This document shows positions 45,549 through 53,751 of a stretch of 64,000 nucleotides of DNA, piece after piece (position 1 is the first letter of the stretch; each line of letters begins with the position of its first letter). A program made the position numbers and the translations under genes. The stretch is from Erythrobacter sp. AP23 (GTDB lineage Bacteria; Pseudomonadota; Alphaproteobacteria; Sphingomonadales; Sphingomonadaceae), in the NCBI RefSeq assembly GCF_001542855.1, contig NZ_LNBY01000017.1, forward strand, positions 310,001 to 374,000. Direction: 5' to 3'. Below the pieces are notes generated by a model, which made no database searches, was not told the DNA's origin, and saw nothing but the letters and a program-made list of their open reading frames with translations.

Positions 45549-46363
45549 TGCGCCTTTCGATACGCCATACGACCCGTTATCGCTTCGATTCCCCAGTGGT
45601 CCATGCGCTCCAGCGCCTGCGCCTCACGCCCAAGGAAACGCAGGGGCAGGAAATTCTCGAATGGGAGATGGAATACGATCGCGCCAATCCGGAACTCACC
45701 TACGAGGACCAGCACTGCAACACGGTGACATTGGTGGCGGTGGAAGAGGGTACGCAGGCGGTTACCGTAACCTGCCGCGGCAAGGTCGATACGCACGACC
45801 ATGCCGGCGTCATCGGACGCCATGCGGGGCTTCTTCCGTTGTGGTGTTTCCTGGGCCAGACCAAGCAAACGCGGCCCGGGTCCGGCATGCACAAGCTGGC
45901 GCAGGAAATGAAAGCGCGCGACGAGGAGCGCATCGATATGCTGCACGGCCTGTCCGCGGCAATCCTCGATCGCGTTGCCTACAAGACCGGTACGACACAT
46001 TCGCGTACCATTGCCGAGGAGGCCTTCGCCTCGGGTAGCGGCGTTTGCCAGGACCATGCGCACATTTTCATCGGCATCGCCCGTTCGCTTGGAATACCCG
46101 CGCGCTACGTCAGCGGATATCTGATGATGAACGACCGGGTCGAACAGGAAGCGGGCCATGCCTGGGCCGAAGCCTTCGTCGAGGAGCTCGGCTGGGTGGG
46201 ATTCGATATTTCCAACGGGATCAGCCCCGATGCGCGCTATGTTCGGGTGGCCACGGGGCGCGATTACCGCGACGCCGCTCCGGTGACCGGGATCAGCTTC
46301 GGCAGCACTTCGACGGTGCTCGAGGTCGATGTCGCAGTAGAACAACAACAAGTGCAGCAGTGA
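45548..46363 (+). CDS. transglutaminase-like cysteine protease family protein
   Basis: A 271-residue protein with an N-terminal beta-rich domain (MRLSIRHTTRYRFDSPV) and the transglutaminase core. The triad is Cys167 (GSGVCQDHAHIF), His204 (GHAWAEAF) and Asp220 (GFDISN). The bacterial branch likely acts as a peptidase or amide-bond transferase. Its start overlaps the alpha-E stop and the Anbu gene follows after 21 bases. In this cluster it may cut or transfer the peptide made by the ATP-grasp enzyme. Confidence 0.92.
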   Translation: MRLSIRHTTRYRFDSPVVHALQRLRLTPKETQGQEILEWEMEYDRANPELTYEDQHCNTVTLVAVEEGTQAVTVTCRGKVDTHDHAGVIGRHAGLLPLWCFLGQTKQTRPGSGMHKLAQEMKARDEERIDMLHGLSAAILDRVAYKTGTTHSRTIAEEAFASGSGVCQDHAHIFIGIARSLGIPARYVSGYLMMNDRVEQEAGHAWAEAFVEELGWVGFDISNGISPDARYVRVATGRDYRDAAPVTGISFGSTSTVLEVDVAVEQQQVQQ

Positions 46364-46384
46364 ACCTGCCAAGAGGATGAATTC

Positions 46385-47131
46385 ATGACCTATTGCGTGG
46401 GGATGATGCTCGACAAGGGCCTGGTTCTGATGAGCGATACCCGTACCAATTCGGGCGTCGACAATATCTCCGTTTTTCGCAAGATGTTCACCTGGAGCGT
46501 GGCGGGCGAGCGGATCATTACGCTAATGACCGCTGGCAATCTCGCCAGCACGCAGGCGGTGATCAGTCAGCTGGAAGAGCGGATGAAAGAGCCCGACGAG
46601 CGCGGGAACATTATCCTCAAGTCGCCAACCATGTTCCAGGTCGCGACCGAAATCGGCAAGCTGCTGCGGGCGATCATCGCCGATCGCCAGCAAGCCAATG
46701 GCGAAAAGGGCAGGGGACGTTTTACCGCCTCGATCATCGTAGCCGGGCAGATCGCGGGAATGGAGCCGCGCCTGTTCATGGTCTATCCCGAAGGAAATTT
46801 CATCGAGGCGAGTCATGACACGCCCTTCTTCCAGATCGGCGAAACCAAATACGGCCGCCCGATCATCATTCGCGGCTACGACCGAGCCATGAGCATGGAA
46901 GATGCCGTCAAGCTTGTGATGGTCAGCTTCGATTCCACGCTCAAGGCCAATCTGTCGGTCGGCCTTCCGCTCGATTTGCAAGTCATCGAACGCGATACCT
47001 TTGCGCCGACGCACGAGCATCGCGTTACGCATGAGGATCCCTATTTTCAGGCAATCTCGTCGAGCTGGGGCGATGCGCTGAAGAGTGCTTTTCACTCATT
47101 GCCTGATTATGATTTTTACAAGAATGGGTAA
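46385..47131 (+). CDS. Anbu proteasome-like protease (COG3484)
   Basis: A 248-residue Ntn-hydrolase of the Anbu (ancestral beta subunit) family. Met1 is followed by Thr2, which on Met removal becomes the N-terminal nucleophile; Asp18, Arg20 and Lys33 (LVLMSDTRTNSGVDNISVFRKM) are in the family positions of the catalytic set. Anbu forms an open helical or ring-like assembly without an ATPase, and its substrates are unsettled. ATG 46385 is required to place Thr at position 2. Last gene of the four-gene cluster. Confidence 0.93.
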   Translation: MTYCVGMMLDKGLVLMSDTRTNSGVDNISVFRKMFTWSVAGERIITLMTAGNLASTQAVISQLEERMKEPDERGNIILKSPTMFQVATEIGKLLRAIIADRQQANGEKGRGRFTASIIVAGQIAGMEPRLFMVYPEGNFIEASHDTPFFQIGETKYGRPIIIRGYDRAMSMEDAVKLVMVSFDSTLKANLSVGLPLDLQVIERDTFAPTHEHRVTHEDPYFQAISSSWGDALKSAFHSLPDYDFYKNG

Positions 47132-47252
47132 TATAAAAACTTCATTGATTATATATATTCCATTCAGGTGAATTATATAGCTATCCCGATCTGGTTAATT
47201 CCGAATTTATTTCAGGGAAACAAATATATAGCGCGATAGTCTTTATTGATTT
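47132..47252. promoter_or_regulatory. AT-rich spacer with small palindromes before the LuxR-type gene
   Basis: These 121 bases are strikingly AT-rich in a GC-rich genome. They contain ATAGCTAT (47177-47184), AATTCCGAATT (47197-47207) and runs of TATATA. They probably hold the promoter and regulator-binding sites of the downstream gene. I see no terminator hairpin with a T-run after the Anbu stop, so some read-through is possible. Confidence 0.5.
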
Positions 47253-47894
47253 ATGACTTGCTTCATGAAGGAGCGCCAGATTCTCCATATCGTGGGTGGT
47301 TCGAGCCGGTGCCGGGCGGAGCAGTCGCATCTCGTTTACGAGCTTGGGCACCACTGCGAGACCTATTCGGACGCGCACGAATTTCTGGAGCGCCCGCCCG
47401 AAGAGGGGGTCATCCTCGCGCGCGACGACCCCGGCCGGGGTGGTGCTGCCGGAATCCTGAGCGCGCTGGCGGGAAATGGGGTGTGGTTTCCCGTAATCGC
47501 GACTGCGCCGGAACCGCGGCCCGGCAATGTGGTCAATGCGGTCAAGGCGGGAGCGCTCGACTATCTGTCCCTTCCGCTGCGCCCGACCCGGCTTGCGCAA
47601 GCCCTCCAGCGCATCAGCGAAGACCTCGACGTATACACCCAGGCGCGGCGCAGGATGGTGGAAGCCCGCAGCAGGATTGCCAGCCTCTCCCCGCGCGAGC
47701 GTGAGGTGCTCGACTGGCTGGCCGAAGGGTGCAGCAACAAGGCGATTGCCAGCAAGCTGAACATCAGCCCGCGCACGGTCGAGAACCATCGGGCGAACCT
47801 CATGTCCAAGCTTCGCGCAGAGCATCCGGCACAGGCTGTCCGGTTGCAATTGGAAGCCCATTTGGAAGACAGTGTGCGCGAGACTATGGGCTAA
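47253..47894 (+). CDS. FixJ/NarL-type regulator with a degenerate receiver domain
   Basis: A 213-residue protein. Residues 8-125 align with a FixJ-type receiver, but the acidic pair is Gly15-Gly16 (HIVGGSSRC), the phosphoacceptor position is replaced (GVILARDD, about Arg57) and the conserved Lys is Leu107 (SLPLR). Residues 145-203 are an intact LuxR HTH (LSPREREVLDWLAEGCSNKAIA, ISPRTVENH). It should bind DNA but cannot be phosphorylated in the usual way. An alternative ATG is at 47265. It follows the Anbu gene on the same strand. Confidence 0.85.
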   Translation: MTCFMKERQILHIVGGSSRCRAEQSHLVYELGHHCETYSDAHEFLERPPEEGVILARDDPGRGGAAGILSALAGNGVWFPVIATAPEPRPGNVVNAVKAGALDYLSLPLRPTRLAQALQRISEDLDVYTQARRRMVEARSRIASLSPREREVLDWLAEGCSNKAIASKLNISPRTVENHRANLMSKLRAEHPAQAVRLQLEAHLEDSVRETMG

Positions 47895-47907
47895 AGCCCC
47901 AGGGGCG

Positions 47908-48576
47908 CTAGCGGCAGTAGTTGTTGCCACCATATTCGAGATGGAAATGGTCCTCATGCGCTTTGTTGTAATCGGGACCGAGCACCGTGCCGAACCGCTT
48001 GCATGCACTGGAATGGATCACGCGCAGGAATTCGCGCTCCCTTGGCGAAGCGTTCCATCCCGATTGGACCGAGATACGTCGCCCATCGGCCAGTACGAAG
48101 GCTGCCACGTCGATCGCTTCGGCGCGTGAATGGGCGCTGCGCCGCGCGGTGCCCGCAACATTGCGGCACGAATAGCTTCCCATGGTCTCGATCCGGCGGA
48201 GCGGGGAGCCCAAAATCTGCCGGGCGGCGCGATCGACGCCGAAGCGCGCCCATCCGGCGAAACTGTTGGCCAGCGGGCAGGCGACCGCGCCAAGGTTCGT
48301 GACGCTGAACTCATGCGCATCGCCGGCGACCCCATCGAGCCGCACACTATTGGTCGTGGAACAGCCGGCGCCGTAGAACTTGTCCGGTAGCGGGGCAAAG
48401 CGCGAGCCCGTCTGGCCCAATTTGGCATAGCATTGGCGAGCCTCGGGCCGCGCGACAGCGACGGGACCGGACCCTGCCTGCCGCGCCGTCCGCTCGGCCG
48501 AGTTGGAGCTGGGTATGGCGCTGCATCCCGCCAGGGTGAGGAGAACGAGCAGAGAGAGGGCGGGATGCAAGCGCAT
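47908..48576 (-). CDS. extensin-family lipoprotein
   Basis: A 222-residue lipoprotein (lipobox LAGC, Cys18) with an extensin-like C-terminal domain: SYSCRNVAGT, HSRAEAIDVAAFVLADG and AHEDHFHLE. The last two carry His/Asp residues like those of zinc D-Ala-D-Ala (M15) peptidases. Several paired cysteines suggest disulfides. It may act on peptidoglycan in the periplasm, but no activity is proven for the family. It converges with the LuxR-type gene. Confidence 0.88.
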   Translation of the reverse strand: MRLHPALSLLVLLTLAGCSAIPSSNSAERTARQAGSGPVAVARPEARQCYAKLGQTGSRFAPLPDKFYGAGCSTTNSVRLDGVAGDAHEFSVTNLGAVACPLANSFAGWARFGVDRAARQILGSPLRRIETMGSYSCRNVAGTARRSAHSRAEAIDVAAFVLADGRRISVQSGWNASPREREFLRVIHSSACKRFGTVLGPDYNKAHEDHFHLEYGGNNYCR

Positions 48577-48656
48577 GACCGGGAATATTCCAGAGGCATG
48601 GTTAACTTTCAGCTAACGACGCTACGGAAAGCCTGCTCGTGCGCGTTCCGCCCTGC

Positions 48657-49028
48657 TCAATCGGGTGCCTGCACCTGCTCCCAAAGCTCGATCTTCACGC
48701 CATCGGGATCGAGAATCCAGGCGAATTTCCCATAGCCCTCGTCGACATGGCCGAGCACCTCGACGCCCTTGTCCCTGAGCTGCGCGACCATGCCGTCACA
48801 ATCGTCGACGCGCAGGTTGATCATGAAACCGCCCTTGCCCGGCTTGATATATTCGTCGTCGCTGAAATGGCTGATCAGCGAATAGGGCTTGTTCCCCGTC
48901 TCCTCCGACCAGTTCAACTGTGGCCCGTATTCGCCGTCGATGCCCAGGGTATCGCGATACCACGCACGCGTCGCCGCCGGGTCCTCGACCACATAGAACA
49001 CCCCGCCCAGGCCGGTTACCTTCGCCAT
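48657..49028 (-). CDS. VOC-superfamily (glyoxalase/dioxygenase fold) protein
   Basis: A 123-residue single-module VOC protein beginning MAKVTGLGGVFYVVEDPAATRAWYRDTLG, with paired beta-alpha-beta-beta-beta units and a Glu near the C-terminus (GVKIELWEQ). Members bind a metal at the module interface and act as glyoxalases, dioxygenases or resistance proteins; the reaction cannot be named. It follows the gamma-glutamyltransferase gene by 25 bases on the same strand. Confidence 0.88.
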   Translation of the reverse strand: MAKVTGLGGVFYVVEDPAATRAWYRDTLGIDGEYGPQLNWSEETGNKPYSLISHFSDDEYIKPGKGGFMINLRVDDCDGMVAQLRDKGVEVLGHVDEGYGKFAWILDPDGVKIELWEQVQAPD

Positions 49029-49053
49029 GACGCTCTCCTCTCTTGCACGACCA

Positions 49054-50844
49054 TCAATAGCCGCTTGCCTGCCCGTCCTTGCGCATCTCCGTCGCGCCGG
49101 TCAGCACGCCCGTTTCGGGATCGCGCGCAATAGCCTGGTAGCCGCCGAACATGATGCCGTTGTCGATCACTTCCACCTTGTGGCCCATGGCGCGCAAGCG
49201 CTCGATCGTTTCGGCGGGGATGCCGGGCTCGACATAGAGCGTGCCGAGCGGGTCGGCCGACGGGCCGGTCAGCGGCTCGGTGGGCTGACGGCCGCCGTCG
49301 TGGTTGAAGCGCGCCGCATCCCCTGCTTCCTGCAGGTTCATGCCGTAATCGACGATATTGACGAGGATCTGGACATGGCCCTGCGGCTGCATGCCGCCAC
49401 CCATCAGGCCCAGCGTCATCCACGGCTTGCCGTCTTTCTTCACGAAGGCGGGGATAATGGTGTGGAAGGGGCGCTTGCCGGGCGCGTAGGCATTGGGATG
49501 CGCGGGATCGAGGCTGAACAGCTCGCCACGATCCTGGAACATGAAGCCGGTGCCGGGCGCGACCAGCCCGCCGCCCATTCCGCGATAGTTCGACTGGATC
49601 AGGCTGACCATCAGTCCGTCGCCATCGACCACGGTGAGGTAGGTAGTGTCGCCTTCGCCCTCGAGCTTGGGTTCGCCGGGCCCGAATTCGGGCGTAGCCT
49701 TGTCCGGGTCGATCAGCGAGAAGCGTTCAAGGCCGTATTCCTCGGTGAGCAGTTCCTCGGGGAAGGGGGCGAAGTCGGTATCGGCATAGAAGCGTGCGAC
49801 ATCGGCATAGGCGAGGCGCTTCGCCTCGACCATGTAATGCAGCGCCTCGGGGCTGCCGCGTTCCCATTGCGAAAGGTCGATGTTCTTGAGGATATTGACC
49901 ATCTGCAATGCGGCGAAGCCCTGGCCGTTGGGCGGCAGTTCGCACAGCTCGTAGCCATTCTTGTATTCGGCGCAGGCCGGCTCGACCCAGTCGCTGGTGT
50001 GGCTGGCGAAATCCTCGCGCGTGAAGGCGCTGCCCTGCGCCTGGAGATAGTCCACCATCACTTGCGTGAGCGCGCCGTCATAGAAAGCATCGCGCCCCTC
50101 GCGGCCGATCGTCTCAAGCGTATTTGCAAGGTCGGGATTCCTGAAGATTTCGCCCGCGTCCGGCGCATCCCCGTCGGCGAACCAGACCTTGATGGCGTTG
50201 TCGAACTCGAACGGATAGGCCTCGCGTCGCGCGGTATAGGCGCGGAGCGCACGGTCGAGATACATGCCGATGACCGGTGCGATCGGGTGCCCGTGGCGGG
50301 CATAGCGCACCGTGGGGGCGAGATTCTCTGCCATCGACAGCTTGCCGAATCTTGCGTGCATCGCGAACCAAGCATCGACCGTGCCGGGGATCGTGACGGG
50401 CAAGGGGCCGACCGGGGGCAGCGCGTCCGCGCCGTCGAGTTTTTCGAGCAGTTGCTCCAGCGTCTGCCCCTTGGGGCTGCGACCGGATCCGTTGATGCCA
50501 TGCAGCTTGCCGGTCTCGGGATCGTAGATGATCGCATAGAGATCGCCGCCGATGCCATTGCCGGTCGGCTCCATCAGGCCGAGCGCGGCATTGGCGGCAA
50601 TCGCCGCGTCGACCGCATTGCCGCCCGCCTTGAGGATATCGAGCGCGACCTGCGTCGCCAGCGGGTGCGCGGTGGCGGCCATGCCATTTTCCGCGATCAC
50701 CGGGCTGCGCGCCCAGTTCGCGCCCACCGGCCGCCCGCCCCCGCCGATCTGTTCTTCGACCGTGGGCGTGGCCGAAGGCTCCTGCGCGGTCGCGGGGGTG
50801 GCCGTGAGGGCGAGGGCCGCTACGCCCGCCATTAGTGCTCGCAT
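49054..50844 (-). CDS. ggt: gamma-glutamyltransferase
   Basis: A 596-residue precursor with a signal peptide ending ATPATAQ. It matures by cleavage before the nucleophilic Thr in GDTTYLTVVDGDG. The small subunit shows GGGMQPQGHVQ, which binds the glutamate group. GGT splits glutathione and other gamma-glutamyl compounds in the periplasm. It lies behind the PutP symporter gene (40 bases) and the pair could recover amino acids from peptides. ATG 50844 gives the signal peptide and was chosen. Confidence 0.93.
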   Translation of the reverse strand: MRALMAGVAALALTATPATAQEPSATPTVEEQIGGGGRPVGANWARSPVIAENGMAATAHPLATQVALDILKAGGNAVDAAIAANAALGLMEPTGNGIGGDLYAIIYDPETGKLHGINGSGRSPKGQTLEQLLEKLDGADALPPVGPLPVTIPGTVDAWFAMHARFGKLSMAENLAPTVRYARHGHPIAPVIGMYLDRALRAYTARREAYPFEFDNAIKVWFADGDAPDAGEIFRNPDLANTLETIGREGRDAFYDGALTQVMVDYLQAQGSAFTREDFASHTSDWVEPACAEYKNGYELCELPPNGQGFAALQMVNILKNIDLSQWERGSPEALHYMVEAKRLAYADVARFYADTDFAPFPEELLTEEYGLERFSLIDPDKATPEFGPGEPKLEGEGDTTYLTVVDGDGLMVSLIQSNYRGMGGGLVAPGTGFMFQDRGELFSLDPAHPNAYAPGKRPFHTIIPAFVKKDGKPWMTLGLMGGGMQPQGHVQILVNIVDYGMNLQEAGDAARFNHDGGRQPTEPLTGPSADPLGTLYVEPGIPAETIERLRAMGHKVEVIDNGIMFGGYQAIARDPETGVLTGATEMRKDGQASGY

Positions 50845-50884
50845 CTGTGTCTCCTCTGTCGGGAGACGGTGTGGCGAAGCCGCG

Positions 50885-52366
50885 TCAGGCTGGCAAGGGG
50901 CGCTCTGCGGAGCCTGCCGTCGCCTTGCTGACCAGCCAGATGGCAAGCCATGCCGCGATGAAGCCCGGGACGATCTCGTAGAGCCCCTGGTCCATGCCGG
51001 GTAGGGCGGAATTCCAGCCCAGCGCGATCCATGCCATCACCACGCCGGCCCCGGTGACCAGGCCCGCAACCGCGCCTGCGCCGGTCATACGGTCCCAGGT
51101 CAGCGAAAGGATGATCAGCGGCCCGAAGGCTGCGCCGAAACCGGCCCACGCGTTTGCCACGAGGCCGAGCACCTGGCTGTCGGGATCGCTGGCGATGACG
51201 ATCGCCGCGAAGGCGACCAGCGCCACGCAGATGCGCCCAACGTTCACGCTCTCGCGCTCCGACGCATTGCGGCGGAAGAACAGCTTGTAGAAATCCTCGG
51301 TCAGCGAGCTGGAAGCAACCAGCAGCTGCGAACTGATCGTCGACATGATTGCCGCCAGCAGCGCCGCCAGCAGGAAGCCGGTGATCAACGGATGGAACAG
51401 CAGGTTGGCGAGCACGATGAAGATCGTTTCCGGATCGTCCACCACCAGACCGTTGCGTTCCACGAAGGCGCGCCCCGCGATGCCGATACCGATCGAGCCG
51501 AGCAGCGCCACGCCCATCCAGGTCATGCCGATATTGCGCGCCGGGCGCACCTTCTCGACCGTGTCGATGGCCATGAAACGCACGATGATATGCGGCTGGC
51601 CGAAATAGCCGAGGCCCCACGTCACTGCACTGATGAAACCGAGCAGGGTGAGGCCGGCGGTGAGGCTCAGAAAGCCGCCGACCGGCACTTGCGTGAGTGA
51701 TCCGCCCCCGCTGCCGCCCTCGCCGAACATGACGACCAGCGGCATGACGATCAGTGCTACGACCATGATCAGGCCCTGCACGAAATCGGTCAGGCTGACG
51801 GCGAGAAAACCGCCGACCATCGTATAGGCCAGCACGACCAGCGCGGTGATCCAGATGCCGAGCATGTAATCGCTCATGCCGACATCGCCGAATGCGCTGG
51901 CGAAACTGGTTTCGAACAGCTTACCGCCGCCGACCAGGCCTGCCGCGGTATAGACCGCGAAGAATACCACCACGATCAGCGCTGAGATAACGCGCAGCGC
52001 AACCGCCTTGTCGGGAAAGCGGTTGGCGAGAAACTCGGGAATGGTCAGCGAATTGCCGTAGCTTTCGGTCTGCGCGCGCAGACGCGGCGCAACCACGAAC
52101 CAGTTGGCCAGTGCGCCGACGAAAAGACCGATGCCGATCCATGCCTCGACCAGCCCGCTGGCGTAAAGCGCGCCGGGCAGGCCGAGCAGAAGCCAGCCGC
52201 TCATGTCCGAAGCGCCGGCACTCAGGGCCGCGACTGCCGGTGGCAGGTTGCGTCCGGCGAGGAGGTAACCTTCACTGGTATCGGTCGACCGCTTCCAGGC
52301 CCACAGGCCGATCGCGATCATGAGAATAAAATATAAGGCGAGTGAAATATATGTGCCGGTCTGCAT
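50885..52366 (-). CDS. putP: sodium/proline symporter
   Basis: A 493-residue multi-pass protein of the SSS family with about 13 membrane segments: YLLAGRNLPPAVAALSAGASDMSGWLLLGLPGALYASGLVEAWIG is the PutP signature region (TM2, sodium and proline contacts), and WGLGYFGQPHIIVRFMA is also typical. It takes up proline with sodium across the inner membrane. proB (13224) makes the same amino acid elsewhere in the window. Substrate is inferred from overall PutP resemblance. Confidence 0.92.
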   Translation of the reverse strand: MQTGTYISLALYFILMIAIGLWAWKRSTDTSEGYLLAGRNLPPAVAALSAGASDMSGWLLLGLPGALYASGLVEAWIGIGLFVGALANWFVVAPRLRAQTESYGNSLTIPEFLANRFPDKAVALRVISALIVVVFFAVYTAAGLVGGGKLFETSFASAFGDVGMSDYMLGIWITALVVLAYTMVGGFLAVSLTDFVQGLIMVVALIVMPLVVMFGEGGSGGGSLTQVPVGGFLSLTAGLTLLGFISAVTWGLGYFGQPHIIVRFMAIDTVEKVRPARNIGMTWMGVALLGSIGIGIAGRAFVERNGLVVDDPETIFIVLANLLFHPLITGFLLAALLAAIMSTISSQLLVASSSLTEDFYKLFFRRNASERESVNVGRICVALVAFAAIVIASDPDSQVLGLVANAWAGFGAAFGPLIILSLTWDRMTGAGAVAGLVTGAGVVMAWIALGWNSALPGMDQGLYEIVPGFIAAWLAIWLVSKATAGSAERPLPA

Positions 52367-52485
52367 GGGCGCGCCACCTAACAGACTGATGCTGCGCTGA
52401 CCACCGGCCTCGGGGAATTGCTCCGATAACGGGTCTTCGAGCGTGAGACATGGCCAATCGCTCGCGCGTCTTATAGGGCTCGATT

Positions 52486-53241
52486 ATGCCGATGACGCTC
52501 ATTACCGGCCTGATGGCGCTCGCCTTTTGCACCGTGCATCTGTTCGTCGGAAAACTGCGCTTTCTCGAGCGAACGCCGCGCAGCAAATGGCTGAGTTTCG
52601 CGGGCGGCGTAGCAGTCGGATATGTGTTCCTGCACATCCTACCCGAACTGGGCGCGCATGCGACGACATTCGGCCGGGAGACACGGCTCGCTGCGATGGT
52701 TGCGGAAAGCTGGGTCTACACCTTGTCGCTGGCCGGACTCGTCCTCTTCTACGGGTTGGAGCGCGCGCTTGCAGTTTCGCGCGACGAGCGAATGACAAAC
52801 GAGGGCAGGGACAGGCCGCATCGTGGCATCTTCTGGGTTCATATCGGGGCCAGCGGTTTGCTCATGCTGATGATCGCCTATTTGCTCAACCACCGTGAGG
52901 ATTCCGGGACGGCCGGGCTTGTCCTCTATTTCGCGGCGATGATGCTCCATTTCGTCACGGCTGACTTCGGTACGCGCTCCGACCATCCCGAACTCTACGA
53001 TCGGCGAGGCCGCTGGATACTCGCGGTGGCCACGCTGGGCGGATGGGCGCTGGGCTTGTTGGTGAACCTGCCCGAAATCGTCATCGCCTGGCTGTTCGCT
53101 TTCGTTGCGGGAGGGATCGTGTTGTTGGTGCTGAAGGAAGAACTGCCCGAGGAGCGCAAGAGTTACTTTCTGCCGTTTCTCGGGGGCGTGGCCCTGTATG
53201 CGGTCCTGGTCCTGGGAGAGATTCACCTCGTCGCGACCTGA
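52486..53241 (+). CDS. multi-pass membrane protein with ZIP-like helices
   Basis: A 251-residue protein with about seven to eight hydrophobic segments. Two segments resemble ZIP transporters: FAGGVAVGYVFLHILPELGAH in an early helix, and LFAFVAGGIVLLVLKEELPEE in a later one. The usual HxxxE/HNxxD pattern of ZIP4/5 is only partly visible (MLHFVTADFG), so metal transport is uncertain. ATG 52492 is an alternative start. No metal regulator is adjacent. Confidence 0.7.
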   Translation: MPMTLITGLMALAFCTVHLFVGKLRFLERTPRSKWLSFAGGVAVGYVFLHILPELGAHATTFGRETRLAAMVAESWVYTLSLAGLVLFYGLERALAVSRDERMTNEGRDRPHRGIFWVHIGASGLLMLMIAYLLNHREDSGTAGLVLYFAAMMLHFVTADFGTRSDHPELYDRRGRWILAVATLGGWALGLLVNLPEIVIAWLFAFVAGGIVLLVLKEELPEERKSYFLPFLGGVALYAVLVLGEIHLVAT

Positions 53242-53361
53242 AACGCCGCAGGTTGAGCGCGAGCGCGCTTCTGCGCGAGGCCCGACAATGATTACTTCTC
53301 ATAGGTTCACACCGAAATGCGAACCGCTAGATTGAAGAGGCTGACTTGGGCCGGCAAAAGC

Positions 53362-53425
53362 CCTGTCACTCCCCGCGGCTCGTGTCGTCGGCGACTTTGG
53401 TCCAAGGCTCGCGGAGGGTGACAGG
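53362..53425 (+). promoter_or_regulatory. long stem-loop, candidate structured leader or small RNA
   Basis: CCTGTCAC (53362-53369) pairs with GTGACAGG (53418-53425). The stem continues through a G-U pair, one C-G pair, one mismatch, then CCGCG (53373-53377) with CGCGG (53410-53414) and one more wobble, so 16 of 17 positions pair. The loop holds a smaller hairpin GTCG-TCGG-CGAC (53384-53395). It lies in a 230-base gap 46 bases upstream of a small membrane-protein gene. I cannot match it to a known RNA family. Confidence 0.35.
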
Positions 53426-53471
53426 CACCAGCCCAGGCGAGGCGCGCTTTGAAGCCACCGAAGGAGGTCCT

Positions 53472-53711
53472 GTGACAATCGACCTGACCCGCAAATGGTT
53501 TGCTCACCTCATTCGCCCCTATTCGTGGCCGCGGCTTGTGCGGGTCGCGGCGATCATCCTGTTTCCGATTGCGATACCCGTTTTGCTTGCGCTGATCTGC
53601 GCGACGATCCTGTCGCATTTCATGCTTTCGGTACTAGACGGTTTGCGCCGATTCCTCACGACGCCCCGCAAACAGCTATCGCGTCATACGATGTATTCCC
53701 ATCATCGCTGA
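53472..53711 (+). CDS. 79-residue membrane protein, function unknown
   Basis: GTG at 53472 follows a near-perfect ribosome binding site, AGGAGGT at 53462-53468. The frame is open further upstream, but the codons there overlap the long stem-loop and look non-coding. The product has a basic amphipathic start (MTIDLTRKWFAHLIRPYSW), one long hydrophobic stretch (VAAIILFPIAIPVLLALICATILSHF), possibly two short helices, and a basic tail. I do not recognise a family. Confidence 0.6.
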   Translation: MTIDLTRKWFAHLIRPYSWPRLVRVAAIILFPIAIPVLLALICATILSHFMLSVLDGLRRFLTTPRKQLSRHTMYSHHR

Positions 53712-53751
53712 TGCTGAACGCTTCGCATCGCCCGCTGTTACTACAAGAATA

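Noticed and set aside
53264-53277. CGCGC-TTCT-GCGCG hairpin after the ZIP-like gene
   Set aside because: It could be a terminator stem, but no T-run follows and the composition makes such hairpins frequent.
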